From positions 62,001 through 126,000 of the forward strand of contig CAZQIV010000002.1 in assembly GCA_964593705.1 (NCBI GenBank): a stretch of 64,000 bases of DNA, read 5' to 3'. This DNA is from SABY01 sp964593705. Its GTDB lineage: Bacteria > Bacteroidota > Bacteroidia > Bacteroidales > 4484-276. Positions within the stretch are counted from its first letter, which is position 1. Every line of letters begins with the position of its first letter. Made by a program: the position numbers and the translations under genes. The notes under the pieces were generated by a model. The model saw nothing but the letters and a program-made list of their open reading frames with translations. It did not search any database and was not told the origin of the DNA. Below, in pieces: positions 8,996 to 17,203 of the stretch.

Positions 8996-11900
8996 TTAGT
9001 CGAATTGTTTGGCCATATTCTTACTCAAAGTTTTTTCGATGTTTGCATTGATTACGGCTGTTTCAACCGATTCGGGCGTTACCTCAGTTTTTGATCCGAT
9101 GCTTTTGATAAACACCGTGGCTTGGTTAGTAATTACAATCAATACCGGAAGTATGATCAGGATAAAAATCGTTCCAAATAAAATACCATAAGCCAGCGCA
9201 ATGGCCATTGGAATAAGCATACGTGCATCGGGACTATTTTCCAGGATAAGTGGCATAAGGCCGGCAGTTGTAGTTACCGTTGTTAAAAAGATGGCCCTGA
9301 AACGCGAGATACCGGCATTTTTTACAGCATCCAAAATTTTTATTCCATTTTCAAGATTCTGATTGTATTTGCTCATAAACACAATGGCATCGTTAATAAT
9401 TACTCCCGACAAAGCTACCATGCCCCAAAGGCTCATCATCGAAATGGGTTGACCATGAAAACCATGCCCCCAGATAGCGCCGATAAATCCCAGTGGAATC
9501 ATTGCAATAATCAGTAAGCCCTGGCGGAAGGATTTAAAATACACCATGATTATCAATATGATAATTAAAAATGCCAATCCAAAATAGAGTATCATACTGC
9601 CCATTTGCTCGGTGGTATCTTTTTGTTGCCCCTGGTGCATATAGGTAATCCCGGGATGACTCTCCTTAATCACGGGCATTATTTCCGCTTCAATATATGC
9701 CAACAAATCAGGCACCGATTGACTTTGATCTTGCTGATAGGCATCCACCCTTATTTCGCGTTTTCCATTAAAATGATTAATGGTACTCAGGCTTCTTGCT
9801 GTGGATATTTCGGCTACACGCCCCAAAGGAAAATTACCTTTACTGGTGTGAATGAGCATGTTTTCGAGTTTCCCTACATTTTCGCGGTTATCGTGTGAAT
9901 AACGTACATAAACCCAAATCTCATCCTTGCCTTCCTGGATGCGTTGCGAAAGCCCGCCATAAAATCCCTGGCGAACCTCTTTCATCAGCGATTGTGTGCT
10001 CAGGCCAAGTACGTAGGCCTCGGGCTTTAATTTTAATCGAAGTTCCTGGCTGCCAATCTGGCTATTATTTGTGATATTATAAAGAGATGGCATTTTTCCC
10101 AGCTCAACTTCCAGCTCATTTTTAGCTATTTCCAAATCATCGGGATCATAACCCAATAAACTAATCGAAACCGGTGCTCCAAAACGGTTGGATGCCCCTA
10201 CGGCAAATTTGTATGCTTCGGGTATTTTCCCTACTTTTTTTGCAATTGCTTTTTTCAACAGTTCATCCGAAACTTTTGTATCTTCGAGCGAATTAAGAAA
10301 AACCCTGATCATCCCGGCATTGGTTCCATTTTCTGTTCCACTAAACGAATTCCCCATATTAACATTCATCGATGAAATGTAGGTCATCGTATCACCATTT
10401 TCCTCCATCATTTCACGATTTACCTCCCACACCTTTTCTTCGATAAAGAAGAGTTTTTCTTTGGTGATATTTTCGTTAACACCGGGTTTTAGTGCCAGGT
10501 CGATAGTAAACATATCCGAGGGTGCTGGTGGGAAAAAAGTAAATGCAATCTTGCCTCCAACTACCAACCCGAAGGTAATAATAAACATTGCTGTTACCGA
10601 AGCAAGGGATAAACCTTTATGCTTTAATATCCAGTTTAAAAATGGCAAATAGATTTTGTCCCTTAAGCCAAAAATCATTTTGTCGAGTACCACACGAATT
10701 TTACCATAAACCGATTTTGTATTCAGCGGCTTTAGTACTTTAGGATTTGCCAAATGCCCCGGCAGAACAAACATTCCTTCCAACAACGAGAAGAACAAAG
10801 CCAGCACTACAACCAAGCCCATTTCGTACATCATTTCCATTCGCCCTTCGATAAAAAAGAGCGGTGTAAAAGCTACAATTGTGGTGGTAACAGAAGTAAT
10901 TACCGCCGGCAAAACTTCCATGGTTCCATCGATGGCCGCACGCCGGGGCGATTTCCCCATCTCAAAATGCGTAAAAATATTTTCGCCAATAACAACTCCA
11001 TCATCCACCAAAATACCAATAATGAGTATCATGCCAAACAAGGAGATTAAGTTGATAGTAACTCCCAAAAGACTGGCTACAATAAACATCCCCAGGAATG
11101 ATGCAGGAATGCCCCATGCTACCCACAACGAAAGACGAATATTCAACAACAACGATAGAAGAATAATAACAAGAATAACCCCCAACAAACCATTATTTAT
11201 TAAGATGGAAAGTTGCCCGTCGATCAGGCTTAGAAAATCCATTTTCACATCAAGTTTATAATCCTCATGTGTTTCATTAAAAACTTTGATGTACTGATTT
11301 ACTTCAACAGAAATGGCTTCTAAATCTTCCGACATTAATTTTTGAATCATAAAAGTTACACTCGGATTTTGATCGGAATAGCCATTGGTGGGATCTTCGG
11401 GAACCTGCAGTGTTACCGATGCCACATCACCGATGGTAACGAGCTGGCCATCAGAACCGGCCTTTAGAACAATTTGTTTTACGTCTTCGGGATCGACCGA
11501 CCGTTGCCGGCTTAGCACTTTTATCTGTTCGCGCCGGCTTCGGATGGTTCCCCCCGAAATATCGATATTATTTAATGAAATAGCATTTTGAATATCCGTA
11601 AAAGTCAGATTGTAGCGACGCATTTGTGTTTCGTCCAACTCAACAGCTAATTCAAGATTCCGGGGAACCCCGAAAATAGTGATTTGAGAAATTTTACCGG
11701 TAGCCAACAAATCGTCTTCAATGCGATTTGCCATGCTGTTCAGTTCAAGAATATTATCCGATTTTGACGACAGCGAAAAGAACATGCCCATGTCTTTAGC
11801 ACGTTTTTTTGAGACGATGGGTTTTTCGGCTGCTGCCGGAAAGTTTGATATTCCATCCACAGCATTTTTAACATCCGACAAAAGTTCATCCATGCCGTAG

Positions 11901-12196
11901 CCATTTAGGGCGGTAACAGTTATGCTTGCAGAGCCTTCGTGCGAGCTGGAGGTAAATTCTTTAATCCCCGATATTCCACGAATGTTGTTTTCGACCAAAG
12001 CTGTAATCCCTTCATCCATCTCTTTGGGAGTAGCCCCGGGATACATCACTGATACAGAAATTACTTTGGATTCGACCAAGGGAAAAGTGGCCTTTCGCAT
12101 ATTCATCAGCGAGATTCCGCCAAGCAGCAAAAAAATGAGGATGACCATTTTCCCGTAAAAGGGATATTTTACAAATTGCGATATTATATTTTTCAT
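8996..12196 (-). CDS. RND family efflux permease (AcrB/MexB-like)
   Basis: 1066 residues, full length for an inner membrane RND transporter driven by the proton gradient. The first membrane helix is at residues 15-32, followed by a porter domain with VMYPGATPKEMDEGITALVE. The central helices contain the diagnostic GILVDDGVVIGEN with the two proton-relay Asp residues in helix 4, and FTPLFFIEGRM after it. The second half repeats this, with SGVIINDAIVFMSKYN. The membrane helices suggest the HAE-1 type (drug or lipophilic substrate) rather than metal export. It works with the adaptor encoded upstream and the TolC protein downstream. Confidence 0.96.
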   Translation of the reverse strand: MKNIISQFVKYPFYGKMVILIFLLLGGISLMNMRKATFPLVESKVISVSVMYPGATPKEMDEGITALVENNIRGISGIKEFTSSSHEGSASITVTALNGYGMDELLSDVKNAVDGISNFPAAAEKPIVSKKRAKDMGMFFSLSSKSDNILELNSMANRIEDDLLATGKISQITIFGVPRNLELAVELDETQMRRYNLTFTDIQNAISLNNIDISGGTIRSRREQIKVLSRQRSVDPEDVKQIVLKAGSDGQLVTIGDVASVTLQVPEDPTNGYSDQNPSVTFMIQKLMSEDLEAISVEVNQYIKVFNETHEDYKLDVKMDFLSLIDGQLSILINNGLLGVILVIILLSLLLNIRLSLWVAWGIPASFLGMFIVASLLGVTINLISLFGMILIIGILVDDGVVIGENIFTHFEMGKSPRRAAIDGTMEVLPAVITSVTTTIVAFTPLFFIEGRMEMMYEMGLVVVLALFFSLLEGMFVLPGHLANPKVLKPLNTKSVYGKIRVVLDKMIFGLRDKIYLPFLNWILKHKGLSLASVTAMFIITFGLVVGGKIAFTFFPPAPSDMFTIDLALKPGVNENITKEKLFFIEEKVWEVNREMMEENGDTMTYISSMNVNMGNSFSGTENGTNAGMIRVFLNSLEDTKVSDELLKKAIAKKVGKIPEAYKFAVGASNRFGAPVSISLLGYDPDDLEIAKNELEVELGKMPSLYNITNNSQIGSQELRLKLKPEAYVLGLSTQSLMKEVRQGFYGGLSQRIQEGKDEIWVYVRYSHDNRENVGKLENMLIHTSKGNFPLGRVAEISTARSLSTINHFNGKREIRVDAYQQDQSQSVPDLLAYIEAEIMPVIKESHPGITYMHQGQQKDTTEQMGSMILYFGLAFLIIILIIMVYFKSFRQGLLIIAMIPLGFIGAIWGHGFHGQPISMMSLWGMVALSGVIINDAIVFMSKYNQNLENGIKILDAVKNAGISRFRAIFLTTVTTTAGLMPLILENSPDARMLIPMAIALAYGILFGTIFILIILPVLIVITNQATVFIKSIGSKTEVTPESVETAVINANIEKTLSKNMAKQFD

Positions 12197-12229
12197 TTAC
12201 TTGTATTTCAAAATTATAAACCAGGAATA

Positions 12230-12381
12230 ATTAGTGTTCGTCTATAAAGCGCAACTTCTGCGTTGTTGCTCAAAATTCAAATCCTCATCCCGCCAAATGC
12301 GGGACTGCGGTTTGAATTTTTCACACGCCTTGAATTTGACCTTTCTAGAGCAAACACTCGAGTTTATGGACAGACTCAAAT
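12230..12381. repeat. TTAG-ended modular element inserted inside the efflux operon
   Basis: Starts ATTAGTGTTCGTCTATAAAG and ends GTTTATGGACAGACTCAAAT, flanked by TA on both sides. Its core differs from the other copies and includes a TTCAAA...TTTGAA stem around CCCGCCAAATGCGGG. It occupies most of the 203-bp gap between the adaptor and permease genes. Confidence 0.8.
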
Positions 12382-12399
12382 TAGGCACAAACACCGCTT

Positions 12400-13512
12400 T
12401 TAACGAGCCAAATATTTAATGTTTGGATTAACTGAAGCCAGTGATTCTACAACAATAGTTTTAGAGGAATCGATCCCTGAAACGATAAACGAGTCGTTGA
12501 GCACACGCACAATTTCTATTTTCACTTTTTGCAATGTGTTATCCGAAAGTTCGTAAACATAGTAATCGTCAACAATGGCCTCACGAGGAATTTCAAAACC
12601 CGACACTTCGGCATCATTAAAGGTTACATCAACATATTCGCCTTCCAAAAAGTTATTGCCTCCCTTTGCATTGTAGGTGAGATAAACATTTACGGATTGA
12701 GTAGCTTCGTCCACAAAACCTGAAATCCGGGAAACGGTGGCCATTTGCTCAATACCGCGGCTATCCATAATTTTTACTTTGTCGCCTTTGTTTATCCATT
12801 TTAAATCCTTTGGAAAAACCGGAACGATAACTTCAAGCTTGTCGGTGCGAATAATTGTAGCCAACTCAGCACCCGGACTTGCCACTGCACCAATTTCTTT
12901 ATTTACCGATTTAAAACTTCCGGTAAAAGGAGCATAAATGGTGTAGCGTTTCAAATTTATTTGTTGTTGTTTTAAGCTGTAATAATTAGTGAGCACATTG
13001 TTGGATGCCAGAAACACTCTCTCCTTGTCGGAATGGATTTCGGGGAGTTCAGGTAACGTTTTTTCAGGATCGATGGCATTAAAAAAAGTAATCCATTTTT
13101 CATATTGATCGTTGTAATCAACTTTTAAATCAGGAAGGATTTTCGAAACGGTTTGCAAAAAACTACTCTTGCCCGATTTTAAGGCAGCCTCAACATTTTC
13201 GCTGTAAATCCTGATAATCACATCATTTTTTTTGAAACTCTCGCCGGTTTTAAATCGTACATCGCCTTGCATTAGACGACCCGAAACCTCAGCAGCCAAA
13301 GAAATATTATCAAAAGCGGTGATGCGCCCATTATAAATCATATCGGCATTCATTGTGGTTATTTCGCCTTTCCGGGCTTTCACATACATTATATTTTCCT
13401 TGCTATCATCTTTTGCAGGCACAGGTTTGGCATTGATCAAGTATCCTGAAAATCCGATTGCCAGGACTATTATTGCCAGGCTTAAGAAACCGTAGATTAC
13501 CTTTCGTAACAT
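12400..13512 (-). CDS. Periplasmic adaptor (HlyD/MFP family) of the RND pump
   Basis: 370 residues. An N-terminal membrane anchor (residues 5-26) is followed by a lipoyl/barrel-sandwich region (SLAAEVSGRLMQGDVRFKTG, KKNDVIIRIYSE), an alpha-hairpin segment, and beta-barrel and membrane-proximal domains (YAPFTGSFKSVNKEIGAVAS; VPVFPKDLKWINKGDKVKIM). It bridges the permease and the TolC channel. First gene of the operon. The 203-bp spacing to the permease is unusual because it holds a repeat element, which could lower or modulate downstream expression. Confidence 0.93.
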   Translation of the reverse strand: MLRKVIYGFLSLAIIVLAIGFSGYLINAKPVPAKDDSKENIMYVKARKGEITTMNADMIYNGRITAFDNISLAAEVSGRLMQGDVRFKTGESFKKNDVIIRIYSENVEAALKSGKSSFLQTVSKILPDLKVDYNDQYEKWITFFNAIDPEKTLPELPEIHSDKERVFLASNNVLTNYYSLKQQQINLKRYTIYAPFTGSFKSVNKEIGAVASPGAELATIIRTDKLEVIVPVFPKDLKWINKGDKVKIMDSRGIEQMATVSRISGFVDEATQSVNVYLTYNAKGGNNFLEGEYVDVTFNDAEVSGFEIPREAIVDDYYVYELSDNTLQKVKIEIVRVLNDSFIVSGIDSSKTIVVESLASVNPNIKYLAR

Positions 13513-13765
13513 TTGCTTTATTTTTTAAGATTACAATTCATTATTAAATCGGGGGCAAAAATGTTGCATATTCCTTTTTTAATAAAATAATATGAACCAA
13601 TAAGCGGATTTGATAAACGAAAGCATGTTTCACATTAACGAGCGTTCAAAACAACGGTTATTCGTCCAGGGAAGACGTTTGTTAGCCAAATGCGTACTTT
13701 TGTTTATAATATTTGTGTATTTGGAAAAAGCAAGGATAAATTTGCAGATCATAAAATGCTTATCA

Positions 13766-14779
13766 ATGAAACACAGTTTTAAAAGGGGATTCTGGATTAA
13801 TCATATTATATGGCTGATAACATTTGGTTTGTTTTTTATCACGACAAACTATTTTCAGCCAACAAATTTTGCGTTAATGGCTGCTGCCTACAACACTTTT
13901 ATTATTTTTCTTGTATATGTTATTACCATAAAATTTCTATTCCCAAGGTACTATGAAAAAGGAAAGGGATACATCCTCATTTCTGTGGCAGTTATTTTTG
14001 GTTTATCTACAATATTTGCCATAATTGATATTTATTTTCTTCCTGATCTTAAACATAACATTCCTAAAAAACCGCCGATGTTTTTTATTTTCATGCGCTA
14101 CTTTATGACCTTGGGATTGGCCTATTTTATCGGTACATCAGTGAGTTTAATGCGGTATTTCACAAAACAAAAAGAGGCCGAAAAAATCCTAAAGGAAGAA
14201 AAACTGGAAACCGAACTTAAGCTCCTAAAGGCCCAGATAAATCCACATTTCATCTTCAATGCCTTAAATAATATTTATTCGTTGAGCTATTCACAATCAA
14301 AAAATGCGCCCGATAGCATCTTGAAATTGTCGGAGATGTTGCGCTATGTTTTTTATGATTGTAGCAAAGATCGCGTACCCTTGTCAGCAGAAATAAAGTA
14401 CATCGAAAATTTTAATGCTTTTCAACAAATGAAATCTGAGTTTGAGCAAAACATCAAACTAAAATTGGAAAATAGCCTGGGAAAAATTGAGATAGCCCCG
14501 ATGCTTATCATTCCATTTTTGGAAAACGCGTATAAGTATAGCCGTATTGAAGAAAATGAAGATGCGTATGTAAATATCAGGATTAATTCAGGGAATGGAA
14601 AGTTGATTTTCAGGATTGAAAACAGCATACCCACCGATTCAAAATCAGCCCCGGGCAGCGGCATGGGAATTAAAAATGTAAAACATCGCCTGGCCATTAT
14701 CTATCCCGGAAAGCACGAACTTATAATCGAAGAGGAAAATAATTTATTCAGTGTGGAATTACAATTAGAAACCGCTTAA
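13766..14779 (+). CDS. LytS/YehU-type sensor histidine kinase
   Basis: The frame is open back to a TTG at 13610, but ATG 13766 gives a sensible start directly before the first membrane helix; the product is 337 residues. Four membrane helices lie in the first 140 residues, then a short coiled coil, then the His_kinase domain motif INPHFIFNALNNI with the phosphorylated His at about residue 161, and a GHKL ATPase domain (IIPFLENAYKYS as N box; GSGMGIKNVKHRL as G box). It signals to the LytTR regulator encoded 13 bp downstream. The pair is divergent from the efflux operon, which makes that pump a plausible target; this is inference. Confidence 0.93.
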   Translation: MKHSFKRGFWINHIIWLITFGLFFITTNYFQPTNFALMAAAYNTFIIFLVYVITIKFLFPRYYEKGKGYILISVAVIFGLSTIFAIIDIYFLPDLKHNIPKKPPMFFIFMRYFMTLGLAYFIGTSVSLMRYFTKQKEAEKILKEEKLETELKLLKAQINPHFIFNALNNIYSLSYSQSKNAPDSILKLSEMLRYVFYDCSKDRVPLSAEIKYIENFNAFQQMKSEFEQNIKLKLENSLGKIEIAPMLIIPFLENAYKYSRIEENEDAYVNIRINSGNGKLIFRIENSIPTDSKSAPGSGMGIKNVKHRLAIIYPGKHELIIEEENNLFSVELQLETA

Positions 14780-14792
14780 CGTTGACTTTGGT

Positions 14793-15521
14793 ATGAAAAA
14801 GATAAAATGCCTTGTAATTGATGACGAACGCCTGGCCAGGGATTACATCAAGAACTACATCAGCAAAATTCCGGAACTCGAACTCCTGGGCGACTTCAAC
14901 ACCCCATTAAAAGCTACTGAATTAATAAAATCGGGGAAGGTTGATTTAATGTTTTTGGATATTCAAATGCCAGATATTACCGGTATCGATTTTATGAAAA
15001 GCCTGACCCGCAAACCGGAAGTTATTTTTACAACAGCCTACCAGGAATATGCCCTGGAAGGTTTCAACCTCAGCGTGGTTGACTACCTCCTGAAACCCTT
15101 TTCTTTCGAACGCTTTTTTCAGGCTGTGAACAAGGTTATTGATAAACTGGAACAAAAAAACACTGCTGGCGAAGACCAGGAAATAATACCACAAGCACAA
15201 ACAACTTTTGCCGACACTTATCTTACCATTCGTGCCGACCGGAAATTTTACAAAATCAATTTCGACGACCTGATTTACATTGAAGGGCAAAAAGCTTATG
15301 TGAGTTTTCATACCAGCAAGAAACGGATAACAGCCATAGCTTCTCTAAAAGAATTGGAGGAATCATTGCCAAAAGAAAAGTTTATCCGCATTCATAAATC
15401 TTACATTGTGGCTATTCACGAAATTATGTCGCTTGAAGGCAATATGATCGAAATAAATGACACAGAGCTCCCCGTTGGAAAGAGTTACAAGGATGCTGTG
15501 ATGAAAATATTCGGGGTTTAA
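14793..15521 (+). CDS. LytTR-family response regulator
   Basis: 242 residues: receiver domain (acidic pocket VIDDE, phospho-acceptor Asp56 in LMFLDIQMP, Lys in LLKPFS) followed by a LytTR DNA-binding domain (DLIYIEGQKAYVSFHT; KFIRIHKSYIVAI). This is the cognate regulator of the LytS-type kinase directly upstream; they are almost certainly co-transcribed. The LytTR domain usually binds imperfect direct repeats in promoters. No such site was identified with confidence here. Confidence 0.95.
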   Translation: MKKIKCLVIDDERLARDYIKNYISKIPELELLGDFNTPLKATELIKSGKVDLMFLDIQMPDITGIDFMKSLTRKPEVIFTTAYQEYALEGFNLSVVDYLLKPFSFERFFQAVNKVIDKLEQKNTAGEDQEIIPQAQTTFADTYLTIRADRKFYKINFDDLIYIEGQKAYVSFHTSKKRITAIASLKELEESLPKEKFIRIHKSYIVAIHEIMSLEGNMIEINDTELPVGKSYKDAVMKIFGV

Positions 15522-15623
15522 TTTGTGGGTCAGGGTTTGATTCAAAGTCAGGCCCTTCTATGTTGTAATCCAAACTTAGTTGAAATATTGGAAATTCATT
15601 TGATACCGTTTTCTATTAAAAAA

Positions 15624-16235
15624 TCATTCATTTCGTATTTTTATCAACTCAACAAGTCTTTCAAAATCCATACTTTCTCCATAAATCATATTCTCCTGCA
15701 TTTCCTGATAATCTTTTTTGTACAGGTCATAAAATTTTCGGGGAGGTAAGATTTCTAAATTTTCAATTGCCAGGTTTTCATAGTTCACAGTTTTTACGGC
15801 GGTGAATTTCTTTCGGTGTTCGACAATAGATCTGAACAATTCAATATCCTCAATGGCCTTTTGCCCAAATCTTGTTTTTATTATTTTCCCAATATCATAT
15901 AAATGTCTCGACATTCTTTCGTGCCTGATTTTTTCAACTGGCTTTTGGAACTCTTCGTGGAGTAATATCATTTTCTCCAGGAAAGTTTTCTCTGGAATTA
16001 CCGTGTTCGCGAGAAATTCATTTTCTGTAAAAAGTGATCCTGGATAGTGGTCATCAATTATTGAATTAATTCTTGTTTTTGTATAAGGCTCTAAAAGCGA
16101 CCTTGCCCCAAACTCAATCAATACTCGATTCGGCAGATATGGTATTTCTTCGAAAACAGATTGATAATTTACCTTAATAGTTTCCGGGTCTTGGTCGGAT
16201 ATTTTGATGTTTTCTATTTGTTTTAATACTGACAT
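15624..16235 (-). pseudogene. C-terminal fragment of an AbiEii/AbiGii-type toxin
   Basis: 203 residues matching the C-terminal part of the nucleotidyltransferase AbiEii/AbiGii toxin family: VLIEFGARSLLEPYTKT, then FLEKMILLHEEFQKP, then RHERMSRHLYDIGKI. Full proteins are about 300 residues and begin with a GGT(S/A)LS...D-x-D catalytic segment. That part is absent, and an in-frame stop lies about 50 bp upstream of the ATG, so the catalytic half is gone. It is either a decayed remnant or a free-standing C-terminal domain. It sits just beyond the attC-like structure that bounds the restriction module. Confidence 0.6.
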
Positions 16236-16246
16236 TGAATAATATT

Positions 16247-16275
16247 TGTCCCAAAAATAGTAAAATTATGGGACA
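16247..16275. promoter_or_regulatory. Inverted repeat just upstream of the AbiEii fragment
   Basis: TGTCCC (16247-16252) and GGGACA (16270-16275) face each other across an A/T-rich middle, 11 bp before the start codon. This is a possible operator left from an antitoxin-type regulator; no binding protein is identified. Confidence 0.3.
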
Positions 16276-16310
16276 GATTATTGTGTGATAGAATGTTCTT
16301 TCCACCTTGT

Positions 16311-16442
16311 AGCTAACGGTCGGCGGCTATGGCTCGCAGCCGCCCAGTTGCAGGAAGTTTATTAAAGATTCGTATGTTTCCTTTTGCAATCATTTTACCA
16401 AATGAACACTAAGCGGCTGTGAGCCATGATTTGCTGTTGGCT
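16311..16442. other. attC-like imperfect inverted repeat at the 3' side of the restriction module
   Basis: AGCTAAC (16311) pairs with GTTGGCT (16436), and ATGGCTCGCAGCCGC (16329-16343) pairs with GCGGCTGTGAGCCAT (16413-16427) with one mismatch. The overall length (132 bp) and two-box layout resemble integron attC sites, and it lies 3' of the cassette-oriented genes. However, the outer boxes do not fit GTTRRRY exactly and no integrase is in the window. Confidence 0.4.
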
Positions 16443-16458
16443 TGTGCGAATTGCAAAT
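16436..16458. repeat. Left copy of the 23-bp direct repeat bounding the restriction module
   Basis: Begins GTTGGCTTGTGCGAATTGCA. The same 23 bases occur at 20366-20388 in the same orientation, with the methyltransferase and nuclease genes between them. Confidence 0.8.
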
Positions 16459-16480
16459 GTGCTTGGCTGTGTGGGTTGAT

Positions 16481-17203
16481 TTAATTTACAAAATTCATAA
16501 TAATGTGATATAATGTAAATTTTGATTCATTGGAAGCTTCACCGCGCTTGTGATTTGTACTAAAAGTATTTTCATTGTCATTTATAGAATTTCTTTCAAT
16601 TTCTCCTAACAATTTTCCTGTTTCATTGTTTTTATAGACATCCTCAATTTTATGTACCAAAACATTAACAATATTATCATCACATTTTTTAATGACGTAG
16701 CCTATCATACCTCCAAATTCCATATTATGAGCATATTTTCCTGTCATAAAGCGGAATATTCCTCCATTTTCTACATAGGAGTCTTTAACTTTTTTGTTTG
16801 TATAGACATATTCGTTTATTAGTTTGGTTGAGCCATCCAAATTTTTTGCTTCAAATGAAAAGTGTTTATTTCCATTTCCCCATTGGCTATGTTGAAATTT
16901 CAAGTCAATAAAACCCTCTTGATCTCCATCTGTACGAGGTTCTCTATTTACAATAAACTCAAAAGAATTAAATTTTCTGTCATTTATTAACCAGCGATAA
17001 ATGCTGTTTGAGATAGCATTCTCATTTTTGATTTTGGGATTGTTTATTATTCTTAATATATCTTCCTTATCATCTTCCTTTATGAACTTCAATAAACCAA
17101 AAAAGATATAATTCCTCCAATCATTATCACTGAGTTTACGTCTTTCGATGCAGCTATCTGATAATAATTTTGTTGGTGGAAGTTTTATGTGACCGTGATT
17201 CAT
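16481..17203 (-). CDS. Putative restriction endonuclease with PD-(D/E)XK-like motif
   Basis: 240 residues, no close family recognised. A stretch in the middle reads GFIDLKF then, 13 residues later, FSFEAKNLDG, which fits the D...ExK catalytic core of PD-(D/E)XK nucleases. Its start overlaps the stop of the methyltransferase gene by 4 bp (ATGA), so the two are translationally coupled and probably form one restriction-modification unit. It could instead be a specificity or accessory protein; the motif assignment is by eye. Very AT-rich compared with housekeeping genes nearby. Confidence 0.6.
   Translation of the reverse strand: MNHGHIKLPPTKLLSDSCIERRKLSDNDWRNYIFFGLLKFIKEDDKEDILRIINNPKIKNENAISNSIYRWLINDRKFNSFEFIVNREPRTDGDQEGFIDLKFQHSQWGNGNKHFSFEAKNLDGSTKLINEYVYTNKKVKDSYVENGGIFRFMTGKYAHNMEFGGMIGYVIKKCDDNIVNVLVHKIEDVYKNNETGKLLGEIERNSINDNENTFSTNHKRGEASNESKFTLYHIIMNFVN

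Noticed and set aside
13610..13765. N-terminal 52 residues of the LytS-type kinase from the upstream TTG
   Set aside because: ATG 13766 lies directly before the first membrane helix as in homologues; the upstream stretch looks like leader sequence.
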